Shown: positions 33,859 to 45,983 of the stretch, in pieces | Position numbering within the stretch: position 1 is the first letter of the stretch | Layout: each line of letters opens with the position of its first letter | Assembly: GCF_000516985.1 (NCBI RefSeq) | Contig: NW_006917102.1 | Coordinates: 1,148,643-1,212,642, forward strand | DNA length: 64,000 bases | From: Pestalotiopsis fici W106-1 | Lineage: Eukaryota > Ascomycota > Sordariomycetes > Amphisphaeriales > Sporocadaceae | Direction: 5' to 3' | Notes under the pieces: generated by a model | Seen by the model: the letters and a program-made list of their open reading frames with translations, nothing else | Database searches by the model: none | What the model was told of the DNA's origin: nothing | Position numbers and translations under genes: made by a program

Positions 33859-34233
33859 TTTGCACGGAAGGATTCGGGAAAAAGAAGTGTCTTGATGTAC
33901 TCAGCGTATGTTTCTACCATGTACAGTTTTTTCTTATATATATTTTATTCTTGGATGATACTTGACTTGGTCCAAAATAGGAGGTTGTGCGAGTAGATGC
34001 GTCTATCCAAAACCTTGTGGTTGTTCAAACTTGAGAGCGTAGCCAGCCCACAAGCTCTTCTCACCTCGTTAAGCATAAGCTTATTTACAAAAAAGGAAGC
34101 ATCGGAGGGGGTGACAATCGGTAGGTCAAAGTTTCATTTGCTCTACATACGATTACAACCGTCCTGCGTAACAAAGGTGAGTCCTCATTCTAGGCCAGGG
34201 TATATGCACATTTGCGTTCATATAATCAGCTAT
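33859..34233. other. Convergent 3' intergenic region
   Basis: Short spacer between two genes read toward each other; contains both 3' ends. Nothing else seen. Confidence 0.5.
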
Positions 34234-36954
34234 TTACCACCATAAACTAAACGTCTTCGCCTCCTCCGGGGCGGTCTCGGGGGTTTCTGGTGCCAGATGA
34301 TAGACTGGGGATGTGGCGGCTCGGCGCTCTTGCTCTTGGTGTTCCATTTGTCCTGCTGCAGGAGACACAATACCGGCTTCCGCGCCTCTGTCGTTGGAAT
34401 CCGTCTGCGAACCTGAATTCCGGGCCCTTTCCTCTGCCTCTAATCGGGTTGCCTCTTGTCCCTTTTGGATACGCTCGGGCGCCCGCTCCGGTATAGCCGG
34501 CTCCGCTCCAAAGCTATCCTCAGCTCTTTGTCTCTGTGTTGTCGGCTCTGCTAATGGCTGTCGCGGCCGTGGGCTAACTGGTATCAACTTAGCCACTTCC
34601 TGGAGTGAACTGATCAGCGGCTCGAGTGATTCCGGGCTGTAATCCGAGGTCCCAGCACTGGTAAGATGCGAGGTTGCTCGTGTTCGTGTTGTGGCGGGAC
34701 TCGGGGGCTCATTGACAGGTCGAGACAACGGCTGCGGTTGCTGCTGCTGTTGCGATGCGTGCCTCCAGTGCTCCTCCATTTTCCCCAAGGTCTCCAACAG
34801 TCCGGGCAGTGACCGAAGCCAGAGGTCGCCATTGCGTTCGATGCGACGGATCCGTCTCTCAACGTCGCGCAGCCGTCGCTCCCGTAAGTATTCATGTCGG
34901 CGCTGGAGCTGTTCTGGGTTCAGTGGTGCGCTTGTCGCCTCTGCTCTAGCTCCGGCACCGTCTAGAGCCTCGCGAGTTGTGCGTACATCACGCTCGATCC
35001 GTCTCTGTATCTGGCGCAGGCTCGACAGCCGGTCGAAGGAGTGTACGAAAGAGCTTGAGGAGGACGTCGTCGTGCTACTCCTGAATGAGCCCATTGACGC
35101 CTGCCGGCTGGGTTTGAGGATACTGACCGGGGAATTTGTGGGAGCTTCAGACTGGCCTGCTGAAGGAATCCGAGGAATTGCTGTCGATGGTCTTGATTGG
35201 TCCGCCTTTGCGGTGTGCGGGATTCTCGAGCGAATTGGTATGGGTCTGGTGTCGGTCTGGTCAGAGACAGAAGACACACGCCTCAGGTGGTGAGAGGCTG
35301 TCGAGGAAGGCGGTGCATCAGAAAAGAATACATCCTGACTCGTCTTGCCCTTCCTGTTGCTATGGAGGTCCATATGTTTTCGCTGACGAACCTTCTCTTT
35401 TCGACTGAGGGCCTTGTGAAGGTGGTGCATGGTGGTGATATCTGTCTGGGCAGAGCGGCTGACAGCTGCGGCCGAGTGCAGTGGGGAGCTGGTGGCCCCG
35501 TCTGTACTTGAGGACGGTTCAGCACTCGCTTCTGCCGAATCACCCAGCACGAGAGGAACGGCCTCGGCCCTATGCGCTGTTGCAGCCTGGGCATCCATGA
35601 CCCGTGGTTCAGAGTCAATAGTGACAACACTACCAATACGTGGGCGCAGAATATTGGCCTCAGGAGAAGGAGGGTTGTTGCCATATGCACTACTGCTCTG
35701 AGCACCTGGCGAGGACTTTTGTGAAAATGATGGACTCAGCAAGCCAGGTATCGATCTTTGCCCTCCAAACGTCGATCTCTTGCTCGTTTTTCTTGGTGGC
35801 AACTTCAAGCCAATGTCGCTCGTGGCTGCAGGCGTTATGGGTGTGCCAGCCTGTGAGCTGCTGCCTTGGCTACTGAGATCTTTGCCATCGTCAGCCTGTG
35901 GTTGGTTCACCAACTCGACATTGGATTTCGGTCGCGGTGACGATGCAATCCTTCCTGTTTGCCGAGCTAGTGTAGGTGTAACATCTGGTACAATCACTAT
36001 GGGCTGCGGTCTTCGCCTTGCCCCAGATTCCTCCGCTGTCGATCTTGCCTCCGACGGCCGTCGCGCTGCCGGGCCCAAGCCAGTCGCATGCGGTCGCGTC
36101 TGTTTAGGCGGAGGGGTCGCATCTAATGGCAAAGCGTTACCCGAGTCTCTAGCCGGGCGATGTACCCGACTTGATGATGGGCGCTTCATGGAGCTCGTTC
36201 GAGGAGGCCTTGGGGGGGCCTCGCGAGCGCTTATAGGTTTTGGTTCTCGGGCTTCTGCAACGGGTTGCAATACAGTGCCCGCCCCTTGGTCAGAGCTGTA
36301 CGGACGGAGTGATGCCAGCCTCGTTTCGACGACACCCAGTCTCTCCTCGATATCATGCGTTGACTCCTGCTCTAACGGCTCCACTACGGTGGAACGACGT
36401 CTCGACTGTCGCCTGCCGTGAGAGGCGTAGCTATGCTCCACGGGAATAGAAATTGCAATATGCCGGTAGCCTCCCGAGGTGGTAGAAGCAACAGCCGAAT
36501 CTGGTAGCTGGATGGTAATGGGACCGGGGCGCCTGCGACTCTTTCGACGAAAGGGATTGAGTGCTCTCCTCCATCTGCTGCCCTCGATGGATGCGGCGTC
36601 GTCGGGTATAGACATGTGATTCCCTGGTGGTGGTGTTCTCCGAAGGAATTCAATGAGATACCTCAAGCTCTCCTCGTCCCCGGGGTCGCCTCCATTTGAA
36701 CTACTCCGCAGCTGTCGGGCTGGTTTGCCTGCAGAGTGCCATGCGGGTCGGGTGTCCGACGTTCGTGATGCCTCGCCCTGCCGTCCACCTTGAGGATCGA
36801 TTTGCATCTGCTGACCTCCTCCATCTCCAGGACGCCATGCTTCTCCTTGCTCCGTCGGCTGCGGTGCAGAGGCGATCCCTTGATGCCTTGCAGTGGGTGT
36901 GTTGCGCGGCTCCGTTGCCTCTATGAACCGACCCGGCCTCCGTCTGAGCGGCAT
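34234..36954 (-). CDS. Large disordered protein with coiled coil (906 aa)
   Basis: Unrecognised. A single open frame from ATG at 36954 to TAA at 34234. Most of it is Ser/Pro/Arg/Thr-rich, low complexity and presumably disordered. A heptad-like charged helix lies around residues 640-730 (LRQIQRRIERDVRTTREALD, RRLRDVERRIRRIERN) and ends in a conserved-looking LWLRSLPGLLETLGKMEEHW. It is followed by a Q-run (HASQQQQQPQP). The C-terminus is EEAKTFSLWW. A scaffold or cytoskeletal role would fit but is a guess. Several long plus-strand frames in this interval are shadows of it. Confidence 0.8.
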   Translation of the reverse strand: MPLRRRPGRFIEATEPRNTPTARHQGIASAPQPTEQGEAWRPGDGGGQQMQIDPQGGRQGEASRTSDTRPAWHSAGKPARQLRSSSNGGDPGDEESLRYLIEFLRRTPPPGNHMSIPDDAASIEGSRWRRALNPFRRKSRRRPGPITIQLPDSAVASTTSGGYRHIAISIPVEHSYASHGRRQSRRRSTVVEPLEQESTHDIEERLGVVETRLASLRPYSSDQGAGTVLQPVAEAREPKPISAREAPPRPPRTSSMKRPSSSRVHRPARDSGNALPLDATPPPKQTRPHATGLGPAARRPSEARSTAEESGARRRPQPIVIVPDVTPTLARQTGRIASSPRPKSNVELVNQPQADDGKDLSSQGSSSQAGTPITPAATSDIGLKLPPRKTSKRSTFGGQRSIPGLLSPSFSQKSSPGAQSSSAYGNNPPSPEANILRPRIGSVVTIDSEPRVMDAQAATAHRAEAVPLVLGDSAEASAEPSSSTDGATSSPLHSAAAVSRSAQTDITTMHHLHKALSRKEKVRQRKHMDLHSNRKGKTSQDVFFSDAPPSSTASHHLRRVSSVSDQTDTRPIPIRSRIPHTAKADQSRPSTAIPRIPSAGQSEAPTNSPVSILKPSRQASMGSFRSSTTTSSSSSFVHSFDRLSSLRQIQRRIERDVRTTREALDGAGARAEATSAPLNPEQLQRRHEYLRERRLRDVERRIRRIERNGDLWLRSLPGLLETLGKMEEHWRHASQQQQQPQPLSRPVNEPPSPATTRTRATSHLTSAGTSDYSPESLEPLISSLQEVAKLIPVSPRPRQPLAEPTTQRQRAEDSFGAEPAIPERAPERIQKGQEATRLEAEERARNSGSQTDSNDRGAEAGIVSPAAGQMEHQEQERRAATSPVYHLAPETPETAPEEAKTFSLWW

Positions 36955-39900
36955 AGCTGCAAACCCGGGTCGTTTATCACTTGCAGGTCGACGACATTAG
37001 TTTCGAAAGAGAGCCCGAGCCGGCGTACAAGCACATTTTTATTCCATGCTGGCTCGCACAGGTAGCGAGACCGACCCTTTTTTTTTTCTTTTTTTTTTTT
37101 TTCGATTCATTGCCATCCCTCCCTTTGCCCAATGAACCGCGCTGAAGCGGTTTGACGGAAAGCCTACCAAGGGAGTCATGCTCTAGTCGGAAGAAGTAAA
37201 GTGGTTCGAGAAACTGGGTTTCGAACTGCGCGGATACCGATGTGCATGGGCAAATGAAGGTGTCATAAAACTTTATGGTGCTGGCACCAGCAAAGCTTAA
37301 GGAGACTTGGGAGCAAAACAGGCAAAAAAGGAGAGCAGAGCCATGCATTTAGGTATATGCGAGGTAAAGTATAGAAGTGTAAAGTGGAGTGCTGAGGACC
37401 TGCAGTGGCGGCGACGAGAGAAGGAACAAGAGAAGTTGGACAAAATGTAAAACATTTAGATTGAAAGGGAGGAATCGACTATTTCTTTTCCCGGGGTATT
37501 TCTTTTTTGAGAACACATTATTGGCTAGGGAAGAGATGCCCAGGTACCAAGCACCTATGTAAGCTAGATGAAGGTTACACGTGCAGATGTGCAGATTCCC
37601 AGGCGAGTTTGATTGAGTGATTTCACGGCTACGGTCAGTATGATTTCCATGCATCGTATCTTGTACAACATGTCCATGGTCGCCTGTCGATAATTGCCGA
37701 CATGTTGAAGACACTCAAATCATACATCTACAACAAATAGCGTATATGAATGCATGATGCGCAACGCAATTCGATAATTACATTTGCATGTACCTTAGGT
37801 ACGAATATCTGGGAAATATGCACTAGATATGTAAAGCCGCAGAGGGCTTGGTAGCGGATTGGCGGACATCTAGCAAGCGCTTCCGGATCTAGGTTTGGGG
37901 AACGATCCACTGAATTAGTGCCCGTCTTAAGCTTCGGCCCGCAGCGGCTGTTTTTAGTGATGGCGTTTCAGATCCATATCCACATTTTCGAATTCTCTTT
38001 GAACTGATTCTATTATACGAGGTAGTTTCCTGCAAGCCATTTATACATGAACATGAGAACATCTGATCGGTCGTCAAAGAGGACGTACAAATCTGTGGTT
38101 CGACGGGGGTGACGTAGTTTACTTCTTGGCGGGGTCGTTCGTCTCTGGTACCCCGCTTCAACTACATACTTCGCCCATTACGAGCCATCATCATCCTTGG
38201 TTCCATTGTGCTATCATTGCCATTGTAGTGTCGAGATGGATGCACCCGACTCTTGCCATTATCGCTTGATCGCCTGACGAGATGATCATATCGCTGACAT
38301 ATGCCAGCACATTCTCAGCCGTTTGACTCATCGCTTAGTCTGTCAAAGACGAGCCTGTTCTTGATACCAATCAGGTCTCGACAAGAGGCTAGGATCTACA
38401 AGCCTCGAGGAAACACGGCATGAGGGATTGATATTAACGACCAGTCTGCCACCACATGCCCTTTTCAAAAAGTCTGGATATGCAAGCAGCCGAACAAGAT
38501 CACCTCATTACTCCGTAGATAAAGACAGCCAAGCGGGCCACAAGTCGTTAGGCACACATACTTACTTACACGTACCGCCTACCGGGGATCCGATCAAGGC
38601 CCGGGTCCACGGCAGACAGGGGACTAGGATCACCAAGCAGAAGACCAAAAGTTCCTTGCACATTTCGACGCGACTGGGACTTTTCTAGTATGGATGACCT
38701 TCCACAGTACACGTACACGAGCGGTTAGTGTAGGTCGTGTATGTACTTTACAAATGAATGACGAATCCTCAATTGCTTGCGCCATGCCAACGAATCCGCA
38801 GCAGTACGCAAAAACGCAAGCACGATTTCAAGCACATCGCCTACCTTGGCGCAGAGGCAATCGATAATCGCCCGTCATTCGAGGTTCGTCTCTAATGTAA
38901 AGTACAGAGCATCAGAAATCTACATGTGGGCTTGCTTCACGGACGGATACACAGCCCATCCCCGCGAATCCTTATTCAACAGAAGAGAGTTTGTTCGGCA
39001 CTTCTCGGTCTGGACAAGCATATCTGTAGGGGGGTGGCATGCCACCACCTGCACGCCATCAATGCCCCTTGGCTACGCTGGATCTACAGTACAGACAGAG
39101 TATACCTACCCAATGGGCCACCCGGCCACGGCTCTATGTCCTTCCTCGTTTGGATTTTCTGCTCTCTAATGTCGTGATGTCTGTCCTGATTAAGCTTTCA
39201 TTGATGGATTGTAACACTTCCGCTTCCTGATTGTGGTCTGGTCATTTGATCATACCAAATCAAGCTCTTGCGCCAATCTCGGTTCCTTGCGTGCTCGACA
39301 CCTTTTCACCACGCAAGGAAATAGATCTTGAGACCACCACATATGATGCGTTGGAAAAGATAGTTTTAGTAAAGGTTATAATTATTCCCAAGCTCGTCGA
39401 GGTTTTAACAACTCATGTCCAGATTCTATCTCCAGACAACTGCAAATTTTCTCTACGCCCAGCATGAAGCCGTAGCGGCAGAGATATTCCACCCATAGGA
39501 TCACAACAAGAGAAGATGCTCGGTCGCCTGAGTCAGAGAGAAGACGCCCAGCAACAAAGACACTCCGTACATGGCAAGTGGGACCCTAACATATACGCCC
39601 TGGGCGTTTATCTGGCTATCTACGGAAGATATTCGCCGCAACCACTGCGCCGTATTCCGCAGTTCTCGGACTGTGGATCCAAAGAAGGACGAGAAGTGCT
39701 GCGCGATCAGACGTGAAAATGATTGCAGCCCGCCCGCCATTGGTGGTTAAGCTTGATCTAGAGGACGACTCTAGCAGGTTTTTTAAGGGCCTCTTGTGTT
39801 TAGGAAGCGTCCATGTGCCATGAATAATAAAAAGAACCATGAAAAGAAAGCATGCGAGGAAGGTCGAGTATTCGTATAGCATTTGCGGGGACCGGACCAT

Positions 39901-41023
39901 TGATAGCGTGGGCTAAATCACTGGGCGTTCCAGTTTGCCCTGGTTGCCCCTCCATGAATGTCGGGTTCGTTGCTTGTCAGTTGGCGGGGTTAGCGCTCGT
40001 AAACGTCCGTGATAAGCTTGATTCGTCATCTGGAATATCGGAGTAGCCACGTCAGAAGAGAATTCGCGGCTCAACAGCTAGCCCAGCTCGCCTAGGAGAT
40101 CAATTAACTTGCTATGTCGGGTTGCAAATGGTCTTTCTTATTTTGGACTATAGGAATCCTGAAATTGAAGAGGATCCAAGAGGCGAAAACGCAGGCCTCC
40201 AATTTAAGAAACATTACCCCAGAGTGCCGAACTACCATGTAGTCGCTAATGCATGCCGACAGGGTAGGTAGATAGCTGTAGGTAGGTACGATAGTAGTAG
40301 GTACAACGGAATGTCTGGTGGGCGAACATCCGAGAGGCACTCGAAGGAGGCCCGGAGCATGTAGGTCTTGTAGGTAGTGTACGTAGTAGGTGGGCGTGCC
40401 CACTGTTGGGCAGTTCCTTGGGTCACGCAGTACGGACCAAACTGCTAATTCTACCTGGTAGTAATCCACCAGACGAAACTATTAAAAACATACCTACACA
40501 TTATACCCGTTATCCCCATTCGCGACCAGGAGGCCATTTACACCACATCACTACATCTTCTTTCTTGACAATATGCTTGTCTGATGCAATAATTCTATCG
40601 TCTCGCCCCGGGACAGCTGGTTGCGCTAATATCCACCAAGCCAGACCGCTGAAAGGGGACTATCCCCTTTGAATTGGGCCTCAAAAGCATTCCCTCTACT
40701 TAACCACCATGCTTCCGCGCTTCTCCCTTCCATTTGTTCTTACCCAGACGACACCACGATCCGAGCACTCTTGCAGCGAGGGAGGCAACAACACGAAGGA
40801 AGGGCAATCTGGAATGCGTTTGCTTTCCTCCTCAATGGTTATACTGGGTTCTGATTTCTGTTTCATATCTTTCGACAACCCTTGAGTGGCCATTGCTGCC
40901 ACAGTTGATTTGCCGCAAGTCTCATCTAGCCCAGCTCTACCAACACCGCCGCCGCCGCCACCTTCAACTTCCATCCACAACCTACAAACCAGATCCTCCC
41001 CTTCTCCCGTGACTGGGATTCCT
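36955..41023. other. Gene-free interval (~4 kb)
   Basis: A T-rich tract lies at 37077-37102. Purine/pyrimidine GGTAGGTAG simple repeats occur at about 40262-40302. Nothing coding is supported; the last few hundred bases are the leader of the C2H2 gene. Confidence 0.45.
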
Positions 41024-41047
41024 ATGCCGCCTGTCCTTGGTGATTAA
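41024..41047 (+). promoter_or_regulatory. uORF of seven codons ending 1 nt before the main ATG
   Basis: ATG CCG CCT GTC CTT GGT GAT TAA; the main ATG starts at 41049. Such tight spacing favours reinitiation or leaky scanning control, if the transcript begins upstream of it. Confidence 0.5.
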
Positions 41048-41048
41048 G

Positions 41049-42070
41049 ATGTCTGAACAACGGTCGGCTCCAGAGGACGAGTCGGCCGCCTTTTTCAGCG
41101 ACTTGAAGCTTGAAGCCCCGTACCCCAGTGACACCAGCTACCCCAATTCACTGGACATTCCCGGGCAGCCCAGCGGCGGCGACCCCTGGTTTCCATCTAC
41201 CCACAACCTCCCCCACAGCTGGAGTGATAACAACAGCTCTTATCCGCCCTATAACCCAGCGGGCTATGGAAGCTCCCCAGGGGTCTCAAACAGTCCATGG
41301 CCAGGTTATGAGCACAGCGTGGAGGCAAACTCTAATAACCCAACTTATTATCCAAACTCGCCGAGCTATGCTATTGCAGACCAGTTATCACCATCTGAAC
41401 AGGCATTCTACAACACAAATGGTAATGCATCTGTGGTAGGAGACCCCACCCTCCCTCTCAACTACCACCGGCAGCCAGAGCTTCTTTATCCATCTGCCCC
41501 ATCTGTTCCCTCTGCTCCATCGGCTACATCAGATGTATTGTCTGCTCAATCTGTTCCCTTTTCTGCCCTATTCACTAGGGCAGATGATTCCACCAATTTA
41601 AGCTCTTACCCTTTTTCAGGGACATCCTATCGGTCAAGGTATGTTTTCTTTTCTGGAAGCCCAGCCGCAACAGACAAAGGTTCTAACTAACCGTATCCAG
41701 GCCAGCCACTGAGCGATCTTTTGGAAGTTCTCCCGAAAAGCCGTTCGAATGCGATCAGTGCGGATCCCGGTTCTCGACTCGCAAGGATCTTGGTCGCCAC
41801 AAGCCCACACATAAACAATGGCCCGAAGGGCAAAGAGTCAACGGATTATACCACTGTCGTTGCGGCGTACGGGGCCATCGGAAAGACAACTATAAACGCC
41901 ATCAGAGATCATGCGTCCCCAAGAACTTTACACACGACATGTTTATCTGTAAATGTTCTTTCGAGACTAGTGAGCAGACCGAGCACCTGCTCCATATCGA
42001 AGTATGCCGACATGGTACAAAACCCCGAGGACGGCCCCCTCGCTCAAGGGCAGCGAGCGAGCTACTTTGA
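41049..42070 (+). CDS. C2H2 zinc-finger protein with AT-hook
   Basis: Probable DNA-binding protein. The model is join(41049..41638,41701..42070), 319 aa; the 62-bp intron has GTATGT and ATCCAG. The long N-terminus is rich in Ser/Pro/Tyr/Asn. After the intron come a classical finger CDQCGSRFSTRKDLGRHKPTH (C-x2-C-x12-H-x4-H) and a second, non-standard Cys/His module beginning CRCGVRGHRKDNYKRHQ. A third CKC...H...C cluster follows. Near the C-terminus KPRGRPPR is a good AT-hook. Targets unknown. I use the ATG at 41049, as no in-frame ATG lies upstream in the same exon. Confidence 0.82.
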
Positions 42071-43287
42071 CGATTGAGCAGCCTCATGCATACTTTTTAT
42101 AGGGCATCTCGTCCAATACCAATAAAGCCGACACCCCAGCAAGGTTTTCTATGTATGAGAAGGACTCAAGAGGGCAGCACTTTCAATGAATATTTTATAT
42201 CTTATATCATGTATGGAAGAAAGTTATCTACTTCGTTCCAATAGACATATCATGTATGTATGACCCGCTTTCATGATACCAAGCGGTGGCGCCATGAGCG
42301 CCTGAACATTATAGCCCAACATTTCGGATTAGCGTTTAAATTATATACACCGCTCGTTGTTTTCCATATCTTCCGAATCAAGGGCGTTTTCTAGTATCTT
42401 CACTTTAGACCTTGTCCCGACGATCATTGCAAACCAATGGAACCACCGGGGCTTTCGGAAGGACTGAACCGAAGTGTGTGTTTGATGCCTTGAATGGCAC
42501 AGATTGAGGCCAATTCTATGGCATTCACAATCCGTGAGTGATGCAACTATTGCCCTGCTTTACCTGAGATTAGAACTTTCTTTATCCCGCAGAAAATAGC
42601 CCCCAGCCCGCAAGCCATGACGAATGTTACACGTTTACAGACGATATTGAACAAGACATCTAGTGCAGGTGTCGCAATGCAAGCACTGCAAGCCGACGCC
42701 GTTGGTTGCAGATAAATGAGCACATGATTCATATAATTGCTCATAAAAGGGCCTCAAGGTGTCGGGAGTCATGTTTCGCCCGGTCTGGATGGGAAACCAT
42801 TACCGTGAGGCCAATTTCCCTCATTGGTCCGCCAAAATATGAGGACCATTTCCTCCCCCAGCGCACAGCCGCATGGCCATCGGGTGTCTACGGCTCGTTG
42901 ATATTTGTGAATTGAGGCCCATTATCTCATACTTTTCGTTCACCCTTGGCTCTCTGGAAAAGGTTTTGATCGGTGAGCTTCATTCTTCTATTGTTACCAT
43001 TTAGACTCCTTCTGTGGGGGGGCGGCAGCAACCCTTCCGACGACGGGCGAAACAAGGCTTCTATTTGGAATCATTCAAGGACTGAGGACAATCATACTTC
43101 CCATCCTTGATTCAGCTGAGGATTATGTAGGATGCTCAGGCAGAGATATGACAGAGGGATATAATAACCACCTCTTTGCACTTTCCTTCTCCTCTATCAA
43201 TCTGACATTGCACCAGTCTTTTCTCATGCCCACTGCCAATTCCTCCATCTAGATGATGATGCCATTGTGATTCAGAACTTCTAGACC
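42071..43287. other. Gene-free interval
   Basis: Nothing recognised. Confidence 0.4.
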
Positions 43288-44095
43288 ATGCCGGGGATAA
43301 TAAGATCAGCAAGTCGTCCACCAAGACAATTTTCAAATCCCAAAGACCCCGGCGGTCACAATGATGATGACAATCAAAGCGACAGCAGCGGCAGCAGTCA
43401 CCAAAACCACCGGTGCTGCAGCAGTAGCAGTACCCAGCAACAACATGATAGTTATTATACGTTAGACCTGCCGTACACGGCATACCGCGGAGCCTTCCTC
43501 GGAGGTCATTACCGACTACACCAACTACGCCTACAGACCGAGTTCCTCGACATCTTCTCCGTCGTGTGCCTCTGCGGGCGCGTCTTTGAGGCCCAGGCCT
43601 TTTCGCTCTCGCTGGGCGCCGACGCCCCGGAGCGCGGCCTGCCCCTGCCCAAGCAGCTCATGGACTCGCGCCGGCGCCGCATGAAGCGCATCTACCGCTC
43701 CGACAACTTTGTCGACGTCTTTGAGGACTCGGGCAAGCGCTTTCTCGTCTCCAAGGTCGACCGGACCGAGAAGGAGTGGCGCGACGTCTGTGATCAGGTC
43801 ATCTGCCGCGACGTCGACTATGCCGCCGATTTGCCCGCGAGGCTCGTCGGGGGCCGACGGCTGCAGAAGCGTGGTCGCCATCATGGTGGTGGTGGTGCCT
43901 GTTGCGAAATAGACCGCCGCCTTGGGTCTACCTCCGCAGATGTGAGTATCTCTCTCTGCCTAGTTGATGATAAAGCTGACTTGTCAGATGTATACTCGTA
44001 CCGATGTGTACCCATCTACAATGCGGCACGATGATGAAAAAATACCTACTAGCTATGCACACGCTTTGATGAAAGGACTGAAGCAAAAATGTTGA
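43288..44095 (+). CDS. Unrecognised 253-aa protein
   Basis: The model is join(43288..43941,43988..44095). The 46-bp intron is small but has GTGAGT, a GCTGAC branch and TTGTCAG; skipping it would end the protein at 44034 instead. Start MPGIIRSASRPP, then an Asn/Asp/Ser/His-rich stretch and the short runs SSSS and QQQ. From about residue 55 an ordered-looking region runs YTLDLPYTAYRGAFLGGHYR to LPARLVGG, with the charged block DSRRRRMKRIYRSDNF. A Gly/His/Arg-rich linker precedes the last exon (MYTRTDVYPSTMRHDDEK). The GC-rich third-position bias of the middle part supports coding. No family is recognised. Confidence 0.65.
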
Positions 44096-44535
44096 TCGAA
44101 ACCAATGGATGATGGTGAACCGCAAGATTGTGCACACTCTGTGGAAACACGCGAGGATTTCAGCAGGTTTCCCGTACAGTTCTTTCGCAATCAGAGTTGG
44201 GTCGTTGCCTATAAACTACTTCATTATCAAGTTCGAGTCTTAGTATGACCATTAGATAGCAGGAAACAGAATCTATCAAATAGCATTCATCGCCGTGGAC
44301 CTTTCCAACAAAACTGTAGCCATGGCTTGAGATTTTGCCACCCTCATGTGGGCCCAACAAACCTTTTGCACCATATATCTGTCTGTGGTGCCGAATAGGG
44401 AAGCGATAGGTGACTTGGCAGGCGGCCTTCGATCCCATGCCCAACCGATTATTCCCAAGAGAGCGTCGTTTCAAATCACGTAGAATATCATGGTCATCAT
44501 TATTGAGCGAGATGACTCCTGCTTGGGTGTTGATG
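44096..44535. other. Convergent 3' intergenic region
   Basis: Between the ends of two convergent genes. Nothing recognised. Confidence 0.4.
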
Positions 44536-45423
44536 CTACGCACATCGGAGCCCTTCCTGTGAGCTCCTCCAGCGATTCAACACATCCAGCCACTCTTGAG
44601 CACACTCGGCCGTTTCCCACTCGTCCTCGTCACCCTGCGGCGCATCAATTAGAGCCTTGACCTGGGGATATATCGACTCCCAGCTCCGCCCGACTGGAAC
44701 GTGGTCCTGGACAAAACGCAAGAGATTATTAATCCAACCCCCATCGCCCCGTGACTCCTTCAAGATCTTTTGTATGGGCATGACGGCGATTTGTGGGAAC
44801 CGCGCCAGCTGCTCCTCGCAGGGTTTGTAGGGCGGCCAGTTGCCGTCTTGCAGCCAAGAGAGCAGATCGTGCACGAACGGACGCATCTCCCGCGCCGTGC
44901 GCACGCGCTCGCGCAGGCTGCGCGTCCCCATGTAGTCGGCCTTGTGCTCGGAGACCCAGGCCTCGTCGCGGCGGTCCACGAAGCGCAGCAGATCCTTGGC
45001 CTGCGGCGATACCCAGCCCGTAAACAAGCGGTCGCCGCGGCCCTCGGCGTCGGGGTCCGACACGGCGACGAGGGTCTCGCGGTAGGGCAGGATTTGGTCC
45101 TCGGGAAGCTCGCAGACTACGAGGTGGAGCGCCCCGAGCACCCGATGCAGGTCGTCCTCCGAGTTGACTGGCTGCGTGATTATAGCCGCGATGGCCGAGA
45201 CCACGGCCGGCTCATTTGCTCGCCTTTGGACAATATCGAGAAATTTGGTGTAAAATGGTGTCTTTGACTCGGCGGCACCCACACCTCCGCGTCTAGATAA
45301 TCTCGGAATCACCTCCGTGACAAGGGTCGCGAACGTTTCCGTGTCGAGAGCCTCTAGTGAGGCAATTGGTGAGATGTCATTTAGATCCCGAGGTATCGTT
45401 TTATCAAACAAGGCCGACGGCAT
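44536..45423 (-). CDS. DUF5071-like protein
   Basis: One uninterrupted frame of 295 aa. The segment RPFVHDLLSWLQDGNWPPYK, then IAVMPIQKILKESRGDGGWINNLLRFV, matches the layout of the DUF5071 family: a hydrophobic PxVxxLLxWLQDxNWP, then IVPHIxxIL and a W-x-x-x-LL helix. The opening PRDLNDISPIASLEAL also fits the start of that family. DUF5071 proteins are short and mostly bacterial; here the domain appears with an extra central region (residues about 40-175) seemingly of another HEAT-like helical origin, or a split/duplicated domain. No intron and a GC-rich composition. Transfer from bacteria is possible but not shown. Function unknown. Confidence 0.75.
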   Translation of the reverse strand: MPSALFDKTIPRDLNDISPIASLEALDTETFATLVTEVIPRLSRRGGVGAAESKTPFYTKFLDIVQRRANEPAVVSAIAAIITQPVNSEDDLHRVLGALHLVVCELPEDQILPYRETLVAVSDPDAEGRGDRLFTGWVSPQAKDLLRFVDRRDEAWVSEHKADYMGTRSLRERVRTAREMRPFVHDLLSWLQDGNWPPYKPCEEQLARFPQIAVMPIQKILKESRGDGGWINNLLRFVQDHVPVGRSWESIYPQVKALIDAPQGDEDEWETAECAQEWLDVLNRWRSSQEGLRCA

Positions 45424-45983
45424 GGTGCTTTGTAATAATGGTTAATAGGTGTTGTTCATATTGTCCGAGTCTTGCGCAGTATTGGACGTCTTATTTATTA
45501 ACCATTCGGCCGTGACTCAAGAGAATTGGCCAGTGCCGAGAGCCACATGATTTGACCCACAAATCAGCCACATTCGCAATACAAATAGTACCAATAGTAA
45601 TAGTAAGACTTGGAAGTTCTTAATCATATGTCATTCAATATCATAAGCCATAGATTCTTCTTAATATAAGTTCTATTCATCCTAACTATTTACACTCCTT
45701 TATTATCAAAACAAACAAATGCTGAAGAGAAGTCTTCCCGTGAATGATTGGTCAAATAACAAATGGGCCAAAACAGAGTAAACCAGCAACCATGACAATT
45801 ACATTTTAGCCAGGCATGGAGAATCCCAAACAACGTCCAACTTAGCCTGTGCTCCCAAAAGAGATTAAATCCTTTTGCCACTGCGTATACTCGTGGTCAA
45901 GCAAAAGCAGCCAAAATGTCAACAAGAACTACCTAACAGGGTTGCAGGAGGAAGCATACAAAAGAAAAGGGGAAGCCTTCAAC
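45424..45983. other. Intergenic, AT-rich
   Basis: About 0.56 kb rich in AT; nothing recognised. Confidence 0.4.

Noticed and set aside
35780..36421. 213-codon plus-strand frame over the 906-aa gene
   Set aside because: Antisense shadow; the minus-strand frame is far longer and has a coiled coil.
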